DNA of 64,000 bases from Nocardioides sp. BP30 (lineage in GTDB: Bacteria > Actinomycetota > Actinomycetes > Propionibacteriales > Nocardioidaceae): NCBI RefSeq assembly GCF_029873215.1, contig NZ_CP123620.1, positions 3,534,001 through 3,598,000 of the forward strand, given 5' to 3'. The notes below the pieces were generated by a model. The model had not been told where the DNA came from. It saw only the letters and a list, made by a program, of their open reading frames with translations, and did not search any database. Every line of letters begins with the position of its first letter. Positions within the stretch are counted from its first letter, which is position 1. Shown one piece after another: positions 34,910-43,837 of the stretch. The position numbers and the translations under genes are program-made.

Positions 34910-35915
34910 TCCGTGGATCGCTGTGCCGCGGCGCGGCCAGCGTCGCTCGTGGCTGGTCGCGACCCTCGCGCTGACGCTGCTGCCCATCGCCGTTGCCGTC
35001 GCCCTGGCGCCTAGTGCCGGCACCCGTCCGGGTCCGGCTCTGGTGTGGCTGCTGTTCGTCGGTTCCTCCGCCCACGTCGGCGCCACCGCATGGTTCTACA
35101 CCGTTCCCGAGGTGCGCACGCACATGAGAGCGCATCGCCTCCGCTACGTGTGGGCCCCACTGCTGCTCGTCGCGGTCGCCGCTGTCGCGGTCATCGCGGC
35201 ACCGGCGGCGTTGCTCGTCGAGGCGTTGCTGGGGTTCTTCGCCTGGCAGTTCTTCCACTTCCAGAAGCAGAACCTCGGCATCGCCGCTCTCGCGGCGCGC
35301 GCCACGCGCGTCCGCGCGCTCTCGAGGATCGAGCGGCACGCACTCATCTGGTCCGGCGTCGGGGGGATCACGGCGCTGATCGCGCACCCGACGCTCCTCG
35401 ATCTCTCGCCGCGCGTCTCTCTCACCTGGCTCTTCCATGGCGGGGAGACGCTCTTCGTCGTCGCCGCGGCCGCAGGCGCTCTCGCCATGGCCGGCCGTCG
35501 CCGGTCCGAGCGGCACCGAGCGTTCGTTGCGGTCTACATGGCCTCGCTGCTGTTCTTCGTACCGGTGTTCCTCTTTCCCTCGCCGTACGCCGCTGTTGCC
35601 GGCATCACGATGGCCCACGGCATGCAGTACCTCCTGCTCGTCGGCCTGCTCTCGGCCGCACCGATCGACGCCTCCGCCTCGCCTCAGCTGGGCGTGCTGG
35701 TCATGGTCAACATCGCACTGATCGCGGGCCTGGCGCTGAGCCAGGCGTCGCACCTGCACACCGCACACGGCGCCGTACGCGGGCTGTACGGCTGCTATCT
35801 CGGGCTGGTCATGGCCCACTTCGTCATCGACGCCGGGCTCTGGCGCCTGCGCGACGAGTTCCCACGTTCGTTCCTGTCCCGACGACTGCCCTACCTGCTC
35901 CGGCCGTCAGCGTGA
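34896..35915 (+). CDS. polytopic membrane protein of unknown function
   Basis: A protein of about 339 residues with eight or nine predicted helices. Conserved-looking polar residues lie in membrane segments: WQFFHFQKQNLG, WLFHGGETLF, AHGMQYLLLVG and MAHFVIDAGLWRLRDEF. The H-x-x-x-D arrangement in the last one recalls Brp/Blh-like carotenoid oxygenases, but the match is loose. It is translated from a GTG overlapping the small Gly/Cys-tailed protein, so the two likely work together. Confidence 0.65.
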   Translation: MAAADPWIAVPRRGQRRSWLVATLALTLLPIAVAVALAPSAGTRPGPALVWLLFVGSSAHVGATAWFYTVPEVRTHMRAHRLRYVWAPLLLVAVAAVAVIAAPAALLVEALLGFFAWQFFHFQKQNLGIAALAARATRVRALSRIERHALIWSGVGGITALIAHPTLLDLSPRVSLTWLFHGGETLFVVAAAAGALAMAGRRRSERHRAFVAVYMASLLFFVPVFLFPSPYAAVAGITMAHGMQYLLLVGLLSAAPIDASASPQLGVLVMVNIALIAGLALSQASHLHTAHGAVRGLYGCYLGLVMAHFVIDAGLWRLRDEFPRSFLSRRLPYLLRPSA

Positions 35916-36171
35916 GCGCGATCGGTTGGGCGTCCGCGGTCGTGCATCAGGAATAGGAGACGGCGCCTGTCTGCGCCGCTCGGCCGGGCCTTCTCACCAC
36001 CCGATCCGGTGGACGGAGTACTGCTCCACATGGCCAGCCAGCAGGGCTGAGGCGCTCCTACGTTCATCTCGCTCTCGTGCCGGGTCGCCGAGCGTCGCTG
36101 GCGTCAGCGCCGCACGACACCCGGCGAGCACAGACCTGGGCCAGGGAACGCCCTGGATCACGACGTGCCGC
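35916..36171. other. convergent intergenic region, nothing recognised
   Basis: About 250 bases between convergent genes, with no gene and no clear terminator hairpin. Confidence 0.4.
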
Positions 36172-37623
36172 TCAGGGCGAGACCACCTCGAGGGCCTCGT
36201 TGCGCGAGCGCGGGGTGAACTGTGCGAGCACGGCGGCGACGAACTGGAAGGCGCAGATGACAACCATCGCGGCCAACGTGCTGAGGTGCGGGACCAGCGG
36301 CGCGATGACCAGTACGCCGACCATGCCGCCGGTGACGCCGACGCCGTCGACCAGGCCGAAGCCGGCCGCGCGGATGCGGGTCGGGAAGCTCTCCGCCGAC
36401 AGCGCGAACGTTGGCGGCACCCAGACGTTGAAACCGAAGAAGACGATGAAGGCGCCGATGAAGGCCCAGGTGATGTGATCGCCGAGCTCGGCGATCACGA
36501 CGCCGCCGAGCAGGGTCAGGACGGCGCCGATCGGCAGCCAGAGGTGGCGCGGCAGCGCCTCGGAGAAGCGGGCCGAGAACAGGCCCTGGGCGAAGAAGCC
36601 GACGCCGCCGACGGCGGTGATCATGCCCGCGACCGGTGGGGTGAAGTGCAGCCCGGTCAGGATCGACGTCGAGCTGGTGGAGAACGAGAAGACGGTGGCG
36701 TACCCGAAGAACCACATCGCGATCAGGATCAGCGCGCGGTTGCGGTAACGATGGTTGGTGAACAGCTCGCGGTACGCCTCGGAGAGCTTCTCGTGCTCGG
36801 CGGCCGGCGGAGCCGGGGCGGGCTCGGGCAACGGTCCGCGGCGCAGGGCCCGCCGCTCAAGCTCGACGACGACCGCCTCAGCCTCGTCCACGCGACCATG
36901 CTCCAGCAGCCAGCGCGGCGATTCGGGCAGGCGGAGGGCCAGCAGGATCGAGACCAGGCCGACAGCCGCGGCGATCGCGTACATCCAGCGCCACCCGGTG
37001 GTGAAGCCCTCTCCGGCGAGCGCGATCGGAAGGCCGTTCGGGAAGGAGGCCGACTCCGTGGTGAAGAGCAGACCCAGACCGATGCCGATCATCGCGCCCA
37101 GGGTGCACAGCACGAACGTGATGGCGGTGTACCGCGCACGGGACGACGGCGGGGCGATCTCGCCGATGTAGGTGTTCCCGACCGCGAGCATGCCCCCCAT
37201 GGCCACGCCGGTGACGGCGCGGCCGAAGACGAACAGGTCGAAGGTGCCCGCGAACGTGGTGATCAGGGAGCCGACCAGCGCGAAGACGAGGACGGCCACG
37301 ACGAGGCGACGTCGGCCGAGTCGGTCGGAGATCGGGGCGACGGCCAGACCGCCGAGCACGTAGCCGATCAGGTAGAGGACCACCGGCCAGCGCTCAGCGC
37401 TCGCGGCGTTGGCCGGGGTGCAACCGGCCTTGATCTGCGTGCACGTCTGGATGAACGAGACGTTGATGTTGAAGTTGCAGTAGAAGACCAGGAACAGGCC
37501 TAGTCCGACGATGCCGGTGACGGCGTAGCGGACCGCATGGCGAGGCAGACGGTCGAGGCGCCCCAGCAACAGGGCGCTCATGCCGGGCGTGGCCGCGTTC
37601 GCGCCGGGTGTGGTGGTGGACAT
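36172..37623 (-). CDS. MFS transporter, sugar-porter type, probably for an aromatic acid
   Basis: A 483-residue protein with 12 predicted helices. The signatures are DRLGRRRLV (loop 2-3), PESPRWLLEHGRVDEAE (after helix 6, classical sugar-porter) and an ESFPTRIRAAGFG loop late in the second half. Members of this group in actinobacteria transport aromatic acids as well as sugars. It diverges from the catabolic operon across the GntR gene, and a palindrome related to one upstream of that operon lies in its promoter region, so it probably imports the pathway substrate. Confidence 0.85.
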   Translation of the reverse strand: MSTTTPGANAATPGMSALLLGRLDRLPRHAVRYAVTGIVGLGLFLVFYCNFNINVSFIQTCTQIKAGCTPANAASAERWPVVLYLIGYVLGGLAVAPISDRLGRRRLVVAVLVFALVGSLITTFAGTFDLFVFGRAVTGVAMGGMLAVGNTYIGEIAPPSSRARYTAITFVLCTLGAMIGIGLGLLFTTESASFPNGLPIALAGEGFTTGWRWMYAIAAAVGLVSILLALRLPESPRWLLEHGRVDEAEAVVVELERRALRRGPLPEPAPAPPAAEHEKLSEAYRELFTNHRYRNRALILIAMWFFGYATVFSFSTSSTSILTGLHFTPPVAGMITAVGGVGFFAQGLFSARFSEALPRHLWLPIGAVLTLLGGVVIAELGDHITWAFIGAFIVFFGFNVWVPPTFALSAESFPTRIRAAGFGLVDGVGVTGGMVGVLVIAPLVPHLSTLAAMVVICAFQFVAAVLAQFTPRSRNEALEVVSP

Positions 37624-37730
37624 GGGTGTGTGCTCCTGCGTCGGTGCGCACGGCGGTATCGGCCGCGGCGTGGAGGTATGAGGTCATCGCCTGTCGTCGC
37701 CGAGGATGAAGATGAGCGAGATATCGTTGA

Positions 37731-37750
37731 CGAGAGTGTTAACAATCTCG
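37731..37750. promoter_or_regulatory. palindrome upstream of the MFS gene, probable GntR operator
   Basis: CGAGAGTGTTAACAATCTCG is an inverted repeat with a single mismatched pair. Its centre (TGTTAACA) matches that of the site at 38566-38579. Confidence 0.65.
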
Positions 37751-37823
37751 TGTGACATGCGTCATGTCAACCCCCGTGCGGACGAGCGCACGCCGGATGC
37801 CTTCGAGGGGCCGGAGGGCGGGC

Positions 37824-38480
37824 TCAGGAGCGCGGAGCGTCCTCGGCGTCGCTGAGCGCCTGGAGGACGCTGGCGAGGTGGGCACGGACGGCCGCCTCGG
37901 CGTCCGCCGGATCGCGGCGGCAGATCGCCTCGATGATCGCGAGATGCTGCGGCAGCGACGTCTGCGGGCGCCCGGGCCGGAACGCCAGCCGGAACTGATG
38001 GCGCACGTTGCGGGCCCGCAGCCGGGCCAGCACCTCGGCGGCGACCGGCTGGTCGGCGAGCGCGATCACCCGCTCGTGCAGCTGCTGGTTGAGCTGGGAG
38101 TATCCGGCCACGTCGCCGGACTGCACGCAGGACGTCATCGCGGCGCCGAGCGCCCGGAGGTCGTCGATCGCCTCGTCGTTCACGTTCTCTGCGGCCTTCG
38201 CGCCACACAGACCCTCCAGGGCCATGCGGACCTCGGTGATCTGCAAGGCCTCCGCCACCGTGACGACCCGCACCCGAGCGCCCCGGTTCGCGATCCGCTC
38301 GACCAGACCCTCGTGTGTCAGGTCGATGAGCGCAGCGCGGACAGCGCCCCGGCTCGCGCCAAGGGAGTCGGAGAGCTCTGCCTCGACCAGACGCTGGCCC
38401 GGAACCAGGTCACCGGCCAGGATCGCCGCACGGACCGAAGCGGCCACCTCGACCTGGGTGACGACGCGTTCGACGCTCAC
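37824..38480 (-). CDS. GntR family (FadR/FCD type) transcriptional regulator
   Basis: A protein of about 218 residues. The N-terminal winged helix (VAASVRAAILAGDLVPGQRLVEAELSDSLGASRGAVRAALIDL to GLVERIANRGARV) is classical GntR. The C-terminal helical FCD domain binds a ligand through Asp/His residues: EVRMALEGL, LNQQLHERVIAL, LRARNVRHQF and PQHLAIIEAI. GTG 38480 has AGGAGGAG just upstream. It lies between the MFS gene and the catabolic operon and is read away from the operon. Palindromes on both sides suggest that it represses both. Confidence 0.9.
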   Translation of the reverse strand: MSVERVVTQVEVAASVRAAILAGDLVPGQRLVEAELSDSLGASRGAVRAALIDLTHEGLVERIANRGARVRVVTVAEALQITEVRMALEGLCGAKAAENVNDEAIDDLRALGAAMTSCVQSGDVAGYSQLNQQLHERVIALADQPVAAEVLARLRARNVRHQFRLAFRPGRPQTSLPQHLAIIEAICRRDPADAEAAVRAHLASVLQALSDAEDAPRS

Positions 38481-38565
38481 GGACTCCTCCTCGCTGCAGC
38501 CGGCCACCAGCCGCTGAGCCGCATCGTATCGGGCGCCGGACACCGGGGACCCGCCCCGCGAGCAA

Positions 38566-38579
38566 GATTGTTGACAATC
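38566..38579. promoter_or_regulatory. palindrome upstream of the catabolic operon, probable GntR operator
   Basis: GATTGTTGACAATC (arms GATTGT and ACAATC) lies 29 bases before the ATG of the first catabolic gene and about 85 bases upstream of the GntR start. The core is shared with 37731-37750. Confidence 0.7.
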
Positions 38580-38608
38580 CTGTCGGACAATGCCAGCCTG
38601 GCCGCATC

Positions 38609-39610
38609 ATGCTGATCGATGCCCATGGCCACTACACGACGGCTCCCCGGGCCCACACCGACTGGCGCGTCGCGCAATTGCGGGCATGGAGCGAGGGCGG
38701 GACGACCCCCGCCTACCCGGTGATCGCCGATGACGCGATCCGCGAGACCCTTGAGTCGGCGCAGCTACGGCTGCAGGCCGAGCGTGGCACCGATCTGACG
38801 CTGTTCTCGCCCCGAGCCTCCGCGATGGCGCACCACGAGGGGGATCTCCAGACGAGCATCGGCTGGGCCCAGGTGTCCAACGACCTCATCGCCCGAGTGG
38901 TCGAGCTCTACCCGCGCAACTTCGCGCCGGTGGCACAACTGCCCCAGGCACCGGGTGAGCCGCTGGATGCCGCCGTCGCCGAGGTGCACCGGGTCGCTGG
39001 TATGGGCTTCGCCGGGGTCAACCTCAACCCCGACCCGAGTGGCGGCCGGTGGACGGCGCCCGCCCTCACCGACCCCCTCTGGTACCCGCTCTACGAGGCG
39101 CTGGTCGAGCACGACCTGCCGGCGATGGTCCACGTCTCCTCGACCTGTACGCCGGTCTTCCACGCGACCGGGGCGCACTACCTCAACGCCGATACGACCG
39201 CGTTCATGCAACTGCTGCAGGGGGACCTGTTCGCCGACTTCCCCGCCCTGAGGTTGATCATCCCCCACGGCGGCGGCGCGGTGCCGTACCACTGGGGGCG
39301 CTACCGCGGGCTCGCGGACATGCTGGGCAAGCCGGCGCTGGATACCCACGTGATGGGGAACGTCTTCTTCGACACCTGCGTCTACCACCAGCCCGGCATC
39401 GACCTCCTGGTCGACGTGATCGACACCCGCAACCTGCTCTTCGGTAGCGAGATGGTCGGTGCCGTGCGGGGAATCGACCCGACGACAGGTCACTACTTCG
39501 ACGACACCCGCCGCTACATCGAAGCGGCGGACCTCGACGACGAGCAGCGCGCGCTGATCTTCGAGGGCAACGCCCGGCGCGTCTACCCCCGCCTGAGGAG
39601 CCTGTCATGA
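38609..39610 (+). CDS. ligJ: 4-oxalomesaconate hydratase-like amidohydrolase (LigJ type)
   Basis: A 333-residue amidohydrolase-superfamily protein. The opening LIDAHGHYTTAPRAHTDWR carries HxH and closely matches LigJ. Further metal or active-site segments are MVHVSSTCTPVFHATGAHYLNADT, IIPHGGGAVPYHWGRYRG and LLFGSEMVGA. LigJ hydrates 4-oxalomesaconate to 4-carboxy-4-hydroxy-2-oxoadipate in gallate and protocatechuate 4,5-cleavage. It is first in a six-gene operon whose next two genes supply the aldolase and the tautomerase, which supports the call. Related fold members include ACMS decarboxylase. Confidence 0.85.
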   Translation: MLIDAHGHYTTAPRAHTDWRVAQLRAWSEGGTTPAYPVIADDAIRETLESAQLRLQAERGTDLTLFSPRASAMAHHEGDLQTSIGWAQVSNDLIARVVELYPRNFAPVAQLPQAPGEPLDAAVAEVHRVAGMGFAGVNLNPDPSGGRWTAPALTDPLWYPLYEALVEHDLPAMVHVSSTCTPVFHATGAHYLNADTTAFMQLLQGDLFADFPALRLIIPHGGGAVPYHWGRYRGLADMLGKPALDTHVMGNVFFDTCVYHQPGIDLLVDVIDTRNLLFGSEMVGAVRGIDPTTGHYFDDTRRYIEAADLDDEQRALIFEGNARRVYPRLRSLS

Positions 39611-40317
39611 GGAACGTCGTCGTCACCGAGGTGCCGCGTCCCGACAGGGAGGACATCGCCACGCTCCGCGGGTACGGCGTCGCCACCCTCCACGAGGCGA
39701 TGGGTCGGGTCGGCAGCCTCGGACCCGATCTGCGGCCCATCCAGCAGGGCCTGACGGTCGCCGGCAGCGCGGTCACCGCGCTGTGCTGGCCCGGTGACAA
39801 CCTGATGATCCACGTCGCGGTCGAGCAGTGCCGGCCCGGCGACCTCCTGGTCGTGGCCAGCGCGGCCCCGTCGACGCATGGGATGTTCGGCGAGCTCTTC
39901 GCCACGGCGCTGGCGCACCGCGGGGTGACCGCGGTCATCAGCGACACCGGCGTGCGTGACACTCAGGAACTGCGCGAGATGGGCTTCGGTGCGTGGTCGC
40001 GCCACGTCTCCGCGCAGGGCACCGTGAAGGCGACGGCAGGCCACGTCAACCTCCCGGTCGTCATCGCCGGCCAGCGGATCGAGGCCGGCGATGTGGTGGT
40101 CGCCGACGACGACGGTGTGGTGGTCGTGCCTCGTGCCCGGGTCGCGGAGACGATCGCGGCGTCCCAGGCGCGCCTCGAGAAGGAGACCGCCACCCGTGCC
40201 GCCTTCCGGCAGGGCGAGCTCGGCCTCGACCGCTACCGACTGCGACCGCTGCTGGAGGAGCTGGGCGTGGCCTACAAGACCCACGAGCAGGCCCTGAGGG
40301 ACGGCGACCTGACATGA
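39607..40317 (+). CDS. ligK: 4-carboxy-4-hydroxy-2-oxoadipate aldolase/oxaloacetate decarboxylase (LigK type)
   Basis: A 236-residue RraA-fold protein. Seen: VATLHEAMGRVG, AVTALCWPGDNLMIHVAVEQCRPGDLLVV, GELFATALAHRGVTAVISDTGVRDTQELREMG and DVVVADDDGVVVVP. The GDL and SDTGVRD segments carry the metal and pyruvate-binding residues of class II pyruvate aldolases in this family. It cleaves the LigJ product to pyruvate and oxaloacetate. It overlaps the upstream gene by four bases (ATGA) and the downstream gene by four. Confidence 0.88.
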   Translation: MRNVVVTEVPRPDREDIATLRGYGVATLHEAMGRVGSLGPDLRPIQQGLTVAGSAVTALCWPGDNLMIHVAVEQCRPGDLLVVASAAPSTHGMFGELFATALAHRGVTAVISDTGVRDTQELREMGFGAWSRHVSAQGTVKATAGHVNLPVVIAGQRIEAGDVVVADDDGVVVVPRARVAETIAASQARLEKETATRAAFRQGELGLDRYRLRPLLEELGVAYKTHEQALRDGDLT

Positions 40318-41363
40318 CCGGCATCCCGTGCGCCCTGATGCGCGGCGGCACCTCCAAAGGTGCCGTCTTCCTCGCTTCCGACCTGCCCACGACAGCCGAC
40401 GAGCGCGACGCGCTGGTCCTGCGCGTGATGGGCAGTCCGGACCCTCGCCAGATCGACGGCCTCGGCGGCGCGCATCCGCTGACCAGCAAGGTGGCCGTGG
40501 TGTCGGCCTCGAGCGACGAGGGGGTCGACGTGGACTACCTCTTCCTGCAGGCGGTCGTCGACCAGCCGATCGTGTCGACCTCGCAAACCTGCGGGAACAT
40601 GCTCGCGGCGGTGGCGCCCTTCGCCATCGAGCGTGGCCTCGTCGAGGCCGCCGACGGTTTCACCGACGTGCGCGTACGGATGCTCAACACCGGAGGTCTG
40701 GCCACCCTGCGGGTGTGCACACCGGGCGGCAAGGTGACCTACGACGGTGACGTCGAGCTCTCCGGCGTCCCGGGCACCGCGGCCCCCGTGCGGATCGACG
40801 TCGAGCCAAGCTCCAGTCCGCTGCTGCCGACGGGGAACGTCACCGACACGCTCGCCGGTCTCGAGGTCACCTGCATCGACAACGGGATGCCGTCGGTGAT
40901 CATCCGTGCCAGCGACCTCGGCGTGCGCGGCGACGAGGAGCCGGCCGAGCTTGAGGCCGACAAGGCGCTCACCGCCCGAATCCATGAGCTCCGCGCCGAG
41001 GCCGTCGAGGCGATGGGCCTCGACACCGACCTCGAAGCCACGACCGTGCCGAAGATGGTCCTCGTCTCAGCGCCGCGGCACGGGGGTGCGATCTCGACCC
41101 GCAGCTTCATCCCGGTCCGGGTGCACCAGGCGATCGGCGTGCTCGGCGCCGCCAGCGTCGCCGCTGCCACCATCCTGCCCGGCAGCGTCGCTGCCGACCT
41201 GGCCCGGGTCCGGGACGGCCGGGTCCGGATCGAGCACCCGACCGGCTTTCTCGACCTCGCTGTGGAGGCCGGCGAGGACGGGATCGCTCGGACCACCGTC
41301 ACCCGCACCGCCCGAATGATCTTCGACGGCACCGTCTACCCGGTGCCCGCGACCCGCTCCTAA
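40314..41363 (+). CDS. galD: 4-oxalomesaconate tautomerase (PrpF family, GalD/LigU type)
   Basis: A protein of about 349 residues. IPCALMRGGTSKGAVFLASDLP at the N-terminus, MGSPDPRQIDGLGGAHPLTSKVAVV, and TSQTCGNMLAAVAPFAIERGLV match GalD-type tautomerases, including the Cys of the CGN motif. The family (DapF-like fold) isomerises 4-oxalomesaconate keto/enol forms or the double-bond position before hydration. It is coupled to ligK by an ATGA overlap. Together with ligJ and ligK it makes the lower pathway to pyruvate and oxaloacetate complete. Confidence 0.88.
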   Translation: MTGIPCALMRGGTSKGAVFLASDLPTTADERDALVLRVMGSPDPRQIDGLGGAHPLTSKVAVVSASSDEGVDVDYLFLQAVVDQPIVSTSQTCGNMLAAVAPFAIERGLVEAADGFTDVRVRMLNTGGLATLRVCTPGGKVTYDGDVELSGVPGTAAPVRIDVEPSSSPLLPTGNVTDTLAGLEVTCIDNGMPSVIIRASDLGVRGDEEPAELEADKALTARIHELRAEAVEAMGLDTDLEATTVPKMVLVSAPRHGGAISTRSFIPVRVHQAIGVLGAASVAAATILPGSVAADLARVRDGRVRIEHPTGFLDLAVEAGEDGIARTTVTRTARMIFDGTVYPVPATRS

Positions 41364-41373
41364 GGAGGACCGC

Positions 41374-42324
41374 ATGGCGGCCCCACTCGGCGACATCGCC
41401 CACCTTGGTCACGCAGAGCTGCTGACCCCCGACCTCGAGGGATCCACCTGGTTCTTCACCGAGATCCTCGGCCTGACCGAGACCAAACGCGAGGGCGACT
41501 CGGTCCACCTCCGCACGTTCGACGACTACGAGCTGACCAGCCTCGTCCTCACCGGCCACCACACCACCGGCATCCGTCGTACCGCGTTGCGCGCCAGCAG
41601 CGAGGATGCGCTACAGCGCCGGGTTCGCGCCATCGAGGAGTCCGGCGGCAGCGGATCATGGGTCGAGGGCAGGGCCGGAACCGGCCGCAACTACGTGACC
41701 ACCGATCCGGACGGCCACGAGATCGGGCTGTACTACGAGACCGAGCGCTACGTCGCCCCCGACCACCTCAAGCCGGGCCTCAAGAACCAGCCGCAGGCCA
41801 AGCCGCGGCAGGGCGTCGGCGTGCGCCGCCTCGACCACGTCAACTACCTGGGCTCCCAGGTCGCGCTCAACGCCGACTTCATCCAGCACGTCCTCGGCGC
41901 TCGGCCCACCGAGCAGATCCAGATGAACGACGGCCGGATCGCGGCCAAGTGGCTCAGCTTCGGCAACAAGTCCTACGACATCGTCTACACCGAGGACTGG
42001 AAGGGCGCCCACGGCCGCCTGCATCACCTCGCGTTCGCCACCGACAGCCGCGAGGACATCCTGCGTGCGGCCGACCTCTGCCTCGACAACGGCGTGAAGA
42101 TCGAGACCGGGCCGCACAAGCACGCGATCCAGCAGACGTTCTTCCTCTACGTCTTCGAGCCGGGCGGCAACCGGATCGAGCTGTGCAACCCGCTCAGCCG
42201 GTTGATCCTCGACCCCGACTGGCCGCTGGTCACCTGGACCGAGGCCGAACGTGCGAAGGGCCAGGCCTGGGGCCTGCGGACCATCGAGAGCTTCCACACG
42301 CTCGGCATGCCGCCGGTCGACTGA
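41374..42324 (+). CDS. type I extradiol ring-cleavage dioxygenase (VOC fold)
   Basis: A 316-residue two-domain VOC protein. The second domain holds the Fe(II) ligands: His in RLDHVNYLG (about 151), His in GRLHHLAFATD and Glu in GNRIELCNP. ARGEN-like C-terminal segments of catechol 2,3-dioxygenases are also present. It opens a catecholic ring next to the two hydroxyls. AAGGAGG lies seven bases before the ATG. The usual dioxygenases feeding LigJ/LigK are the unrelated LigAB/GalA type, so this pairing is unusual. Substrate candidates are protocatechuate, gallate or a related diol. Confidence 0.85.
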   Translation: MAAPLGDIAHLGHAELLTPDLEGSTWFFTEILGLTETKREGDSVHLRTFDDYELTSLVLTGHHTTGIRRTALRASSEDALQRRVRAIEESGGSGSWVEGRAGTGRNYVTTDPDGHEIGLYYETERYVAPDHLKPGLKNQPQAKPRQGVGVRRLDHVNYLGSQVALNADFIQHVLGARPTEQIQMNDGRIAAKWLSFGNKSYDIVYTEDWKGAHGRLHHLAFATDSREDILRAADLCLDNGVKIETGPHKHAIQQTFFLYVFEPGGNRIELCNPLSRLILDPDWPLVTWTEAERAKGQAWGLRTIESFHTLGMPPVD

Positions 42325-42337
42325 ACGAGGAGAGAGC

Positions 42338-43837
42338 ATGAGCACGCGGATCGACGCCCGCCTGTGGGCGGCGGACGAGCGCACCACTGTCATCGGGGGC
42401 GAGTGGCAGGGCGGCGACGGCGACCAGATCGAGGTCGCCGAGAAGGCGACTGGCGAGCCGCTGCTGATCATGCGCGAGGCCTCGCTGGAGCAGCTCGACC
42501 GGGCGGTTGCAGCCGCCAAGGCCGCGCAGCCCGGTTGGGCGGCCCGGCCGGCCGACGTACGCGCGGGCGTGCTCCGCCGTGCGGCGGATCTGCTCGAGCA
42601 GCACCACGACGAGGTCGTTGAGTGGATCGTCCGAGAGTCGGGCAGCGTGCCGGCCAAGGCGCATGCCGCGGAGTACCTCCAGGCGCTCGACGAGTTCCGC
42701 GAGGCGGCCGACCTCGCCGAGCGTACGGTCGCCCGCCCACTCCCCCCGCACGGCGAGGACGCCAGCGTCGCCGAGCGCGTCCCGTACGGCGTGGTCGGCG
42801 TGATCACACCGTGGAACGTGCCCTTCACGCTGGCGATGCGCACGGTCGCCCCGGCCCTCGCGCTCGGCAACGCGATCGTGCTCAAGCCCGACCACCAGAC
42901 ACCGGTCAGCGGCGCGGTGCTGATCGGGCGCCTGCTCGAGGAAGCAGGGCTCCCGGCCGGCGTCTTCAACGCCGTGCCCGGGCAGGGTCCTTCCGTCGGG
43001 TCCGCCCTGGTGACCCACCCCGACGTGTCGATGGTGAGCTTCACCGGGTCCACCGCCGTGGGGCGCACCATCGCCACGCTGGCCGCGCCGTACCTGAAGA
43101 AGGTGGCGCTCGAGCTCGGCGGCAAGAACCCGCACGTCGTGCTCGACGATGCGGACATCGAGGGTGCCGCCGCGGCCGGTGCGTGGGGCAACTTCACCCA
43201 CCAGGGCCAGGTCTGCATGGCGATCGGGCGTCACGTGATCGCCGCGCCGGTGCTCGAGGACTACGCCGCCGAGCTGGCGCGGTGGGCCCGCGGACTGCGT
43301 GTCGGCGACCCGTTCCGGGAGGACGTCGAGCTCGGCCCCCTCATCAACGCCCGCCAGGCTGATCGCGTGATGGCGCTGATCGAGGACGCGGTCGCGCAGG
43401 GTGCCGAGCTGCTCGCCGGCGGGGAGCGTCGCGGCAACTTCGTCCAGCCGACCGTCTTGAAGGGCGTCACGCCGGCGATGCGGGCGTACGCAGAGGAGGT
43501 CTTCGGACCGGTCGCCGTCGTGGTCGCCGCCGCTGACGACGAGGACGCCGTGCGGATCGCGAACGACACCGAGTACGGCCTGTCCGCTTCGGTGCACAGC
43601 GCCTCGCCGGAGCGGGCCGAGGCGGTTGCGGACCGCATCGTCTCCGGGATGGTGCACATCAACGGCCAAACGATCAATGACAACGCGTGGGCACCGATGG
43701 GCGGCACGAAGGCGTCCGGCAGCGGTGGCCGCTTCGGCGGTGAGTCCAATGCGGACATGTTCACCTACACGCGGTGGCGCACGGTCCGCAAGGACGCAGA
43801 CCGGGGCCACTTCGTCGCCCGACCGGCGGTGCCATGA
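42338..43837 (+). CDS. aldehyde dehydrogenase (benzaldehyde/semialdehyde type)
   Basis: A protein of about 499 residues. The oxyanion Asn is in ITPWNVPFTL, the cofactor loop in SFTGSTAVGRTI, the general base Glu in LELGGKNP, the catalytic Cys in HQGQVCMAIGRH and EEVFGPVAVV is the late signature. All catalytic residues are intact. The family oxidises aromatic aldehydes such as vanillin, or ring-cleavage semialdehydes. GAGGAGAG lies just upstream of ATG 42338. Its position behind the extradiol dioxygenase favours a muconic semialdehyde as substrate. Confidence 0.87.
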   Translation: MSTRIDARLWAADERTTVIGGEWQGGDGDQIEVAEKATGEPLLIMREASLEQLDRAVAAAKAAQPGWAARPADVRAGVLRRAADLLEQHHDEVVEWIVRESGSVPAKAHAAEYLQALDEFREAADLAERTVARPLPPHGEDASVAERVPYGVVGVITPWNVPFTLAMRTVAPALALGNAIVLKPDHQTPVSGAVLIGRLLEEAGLPAGVFNAVPGQGPSVGSALVTHPDVSMVSFTGSTAVGRTIATLAAPYLKKVALELGGKNPHVVLDDADIEGAAAAGAWGNFTHQGQVCMAIGRHVIAAPVLEDYAAELARWARGLRVGDPFREDVELGPLINARQADRVMALIEDAVAQGAELLAGGERRGNFVQPTVLKGVTPAMRAYAEEVFGPVAVVVAAADDEDAVRIANDTEYGLSASVHSASPERAEAVADRIVSGMVHINGQTINDNAWAPMGGTKASGSGGRFGGESNADMFTYTRWRTVRKDADRGHFVARPAVP

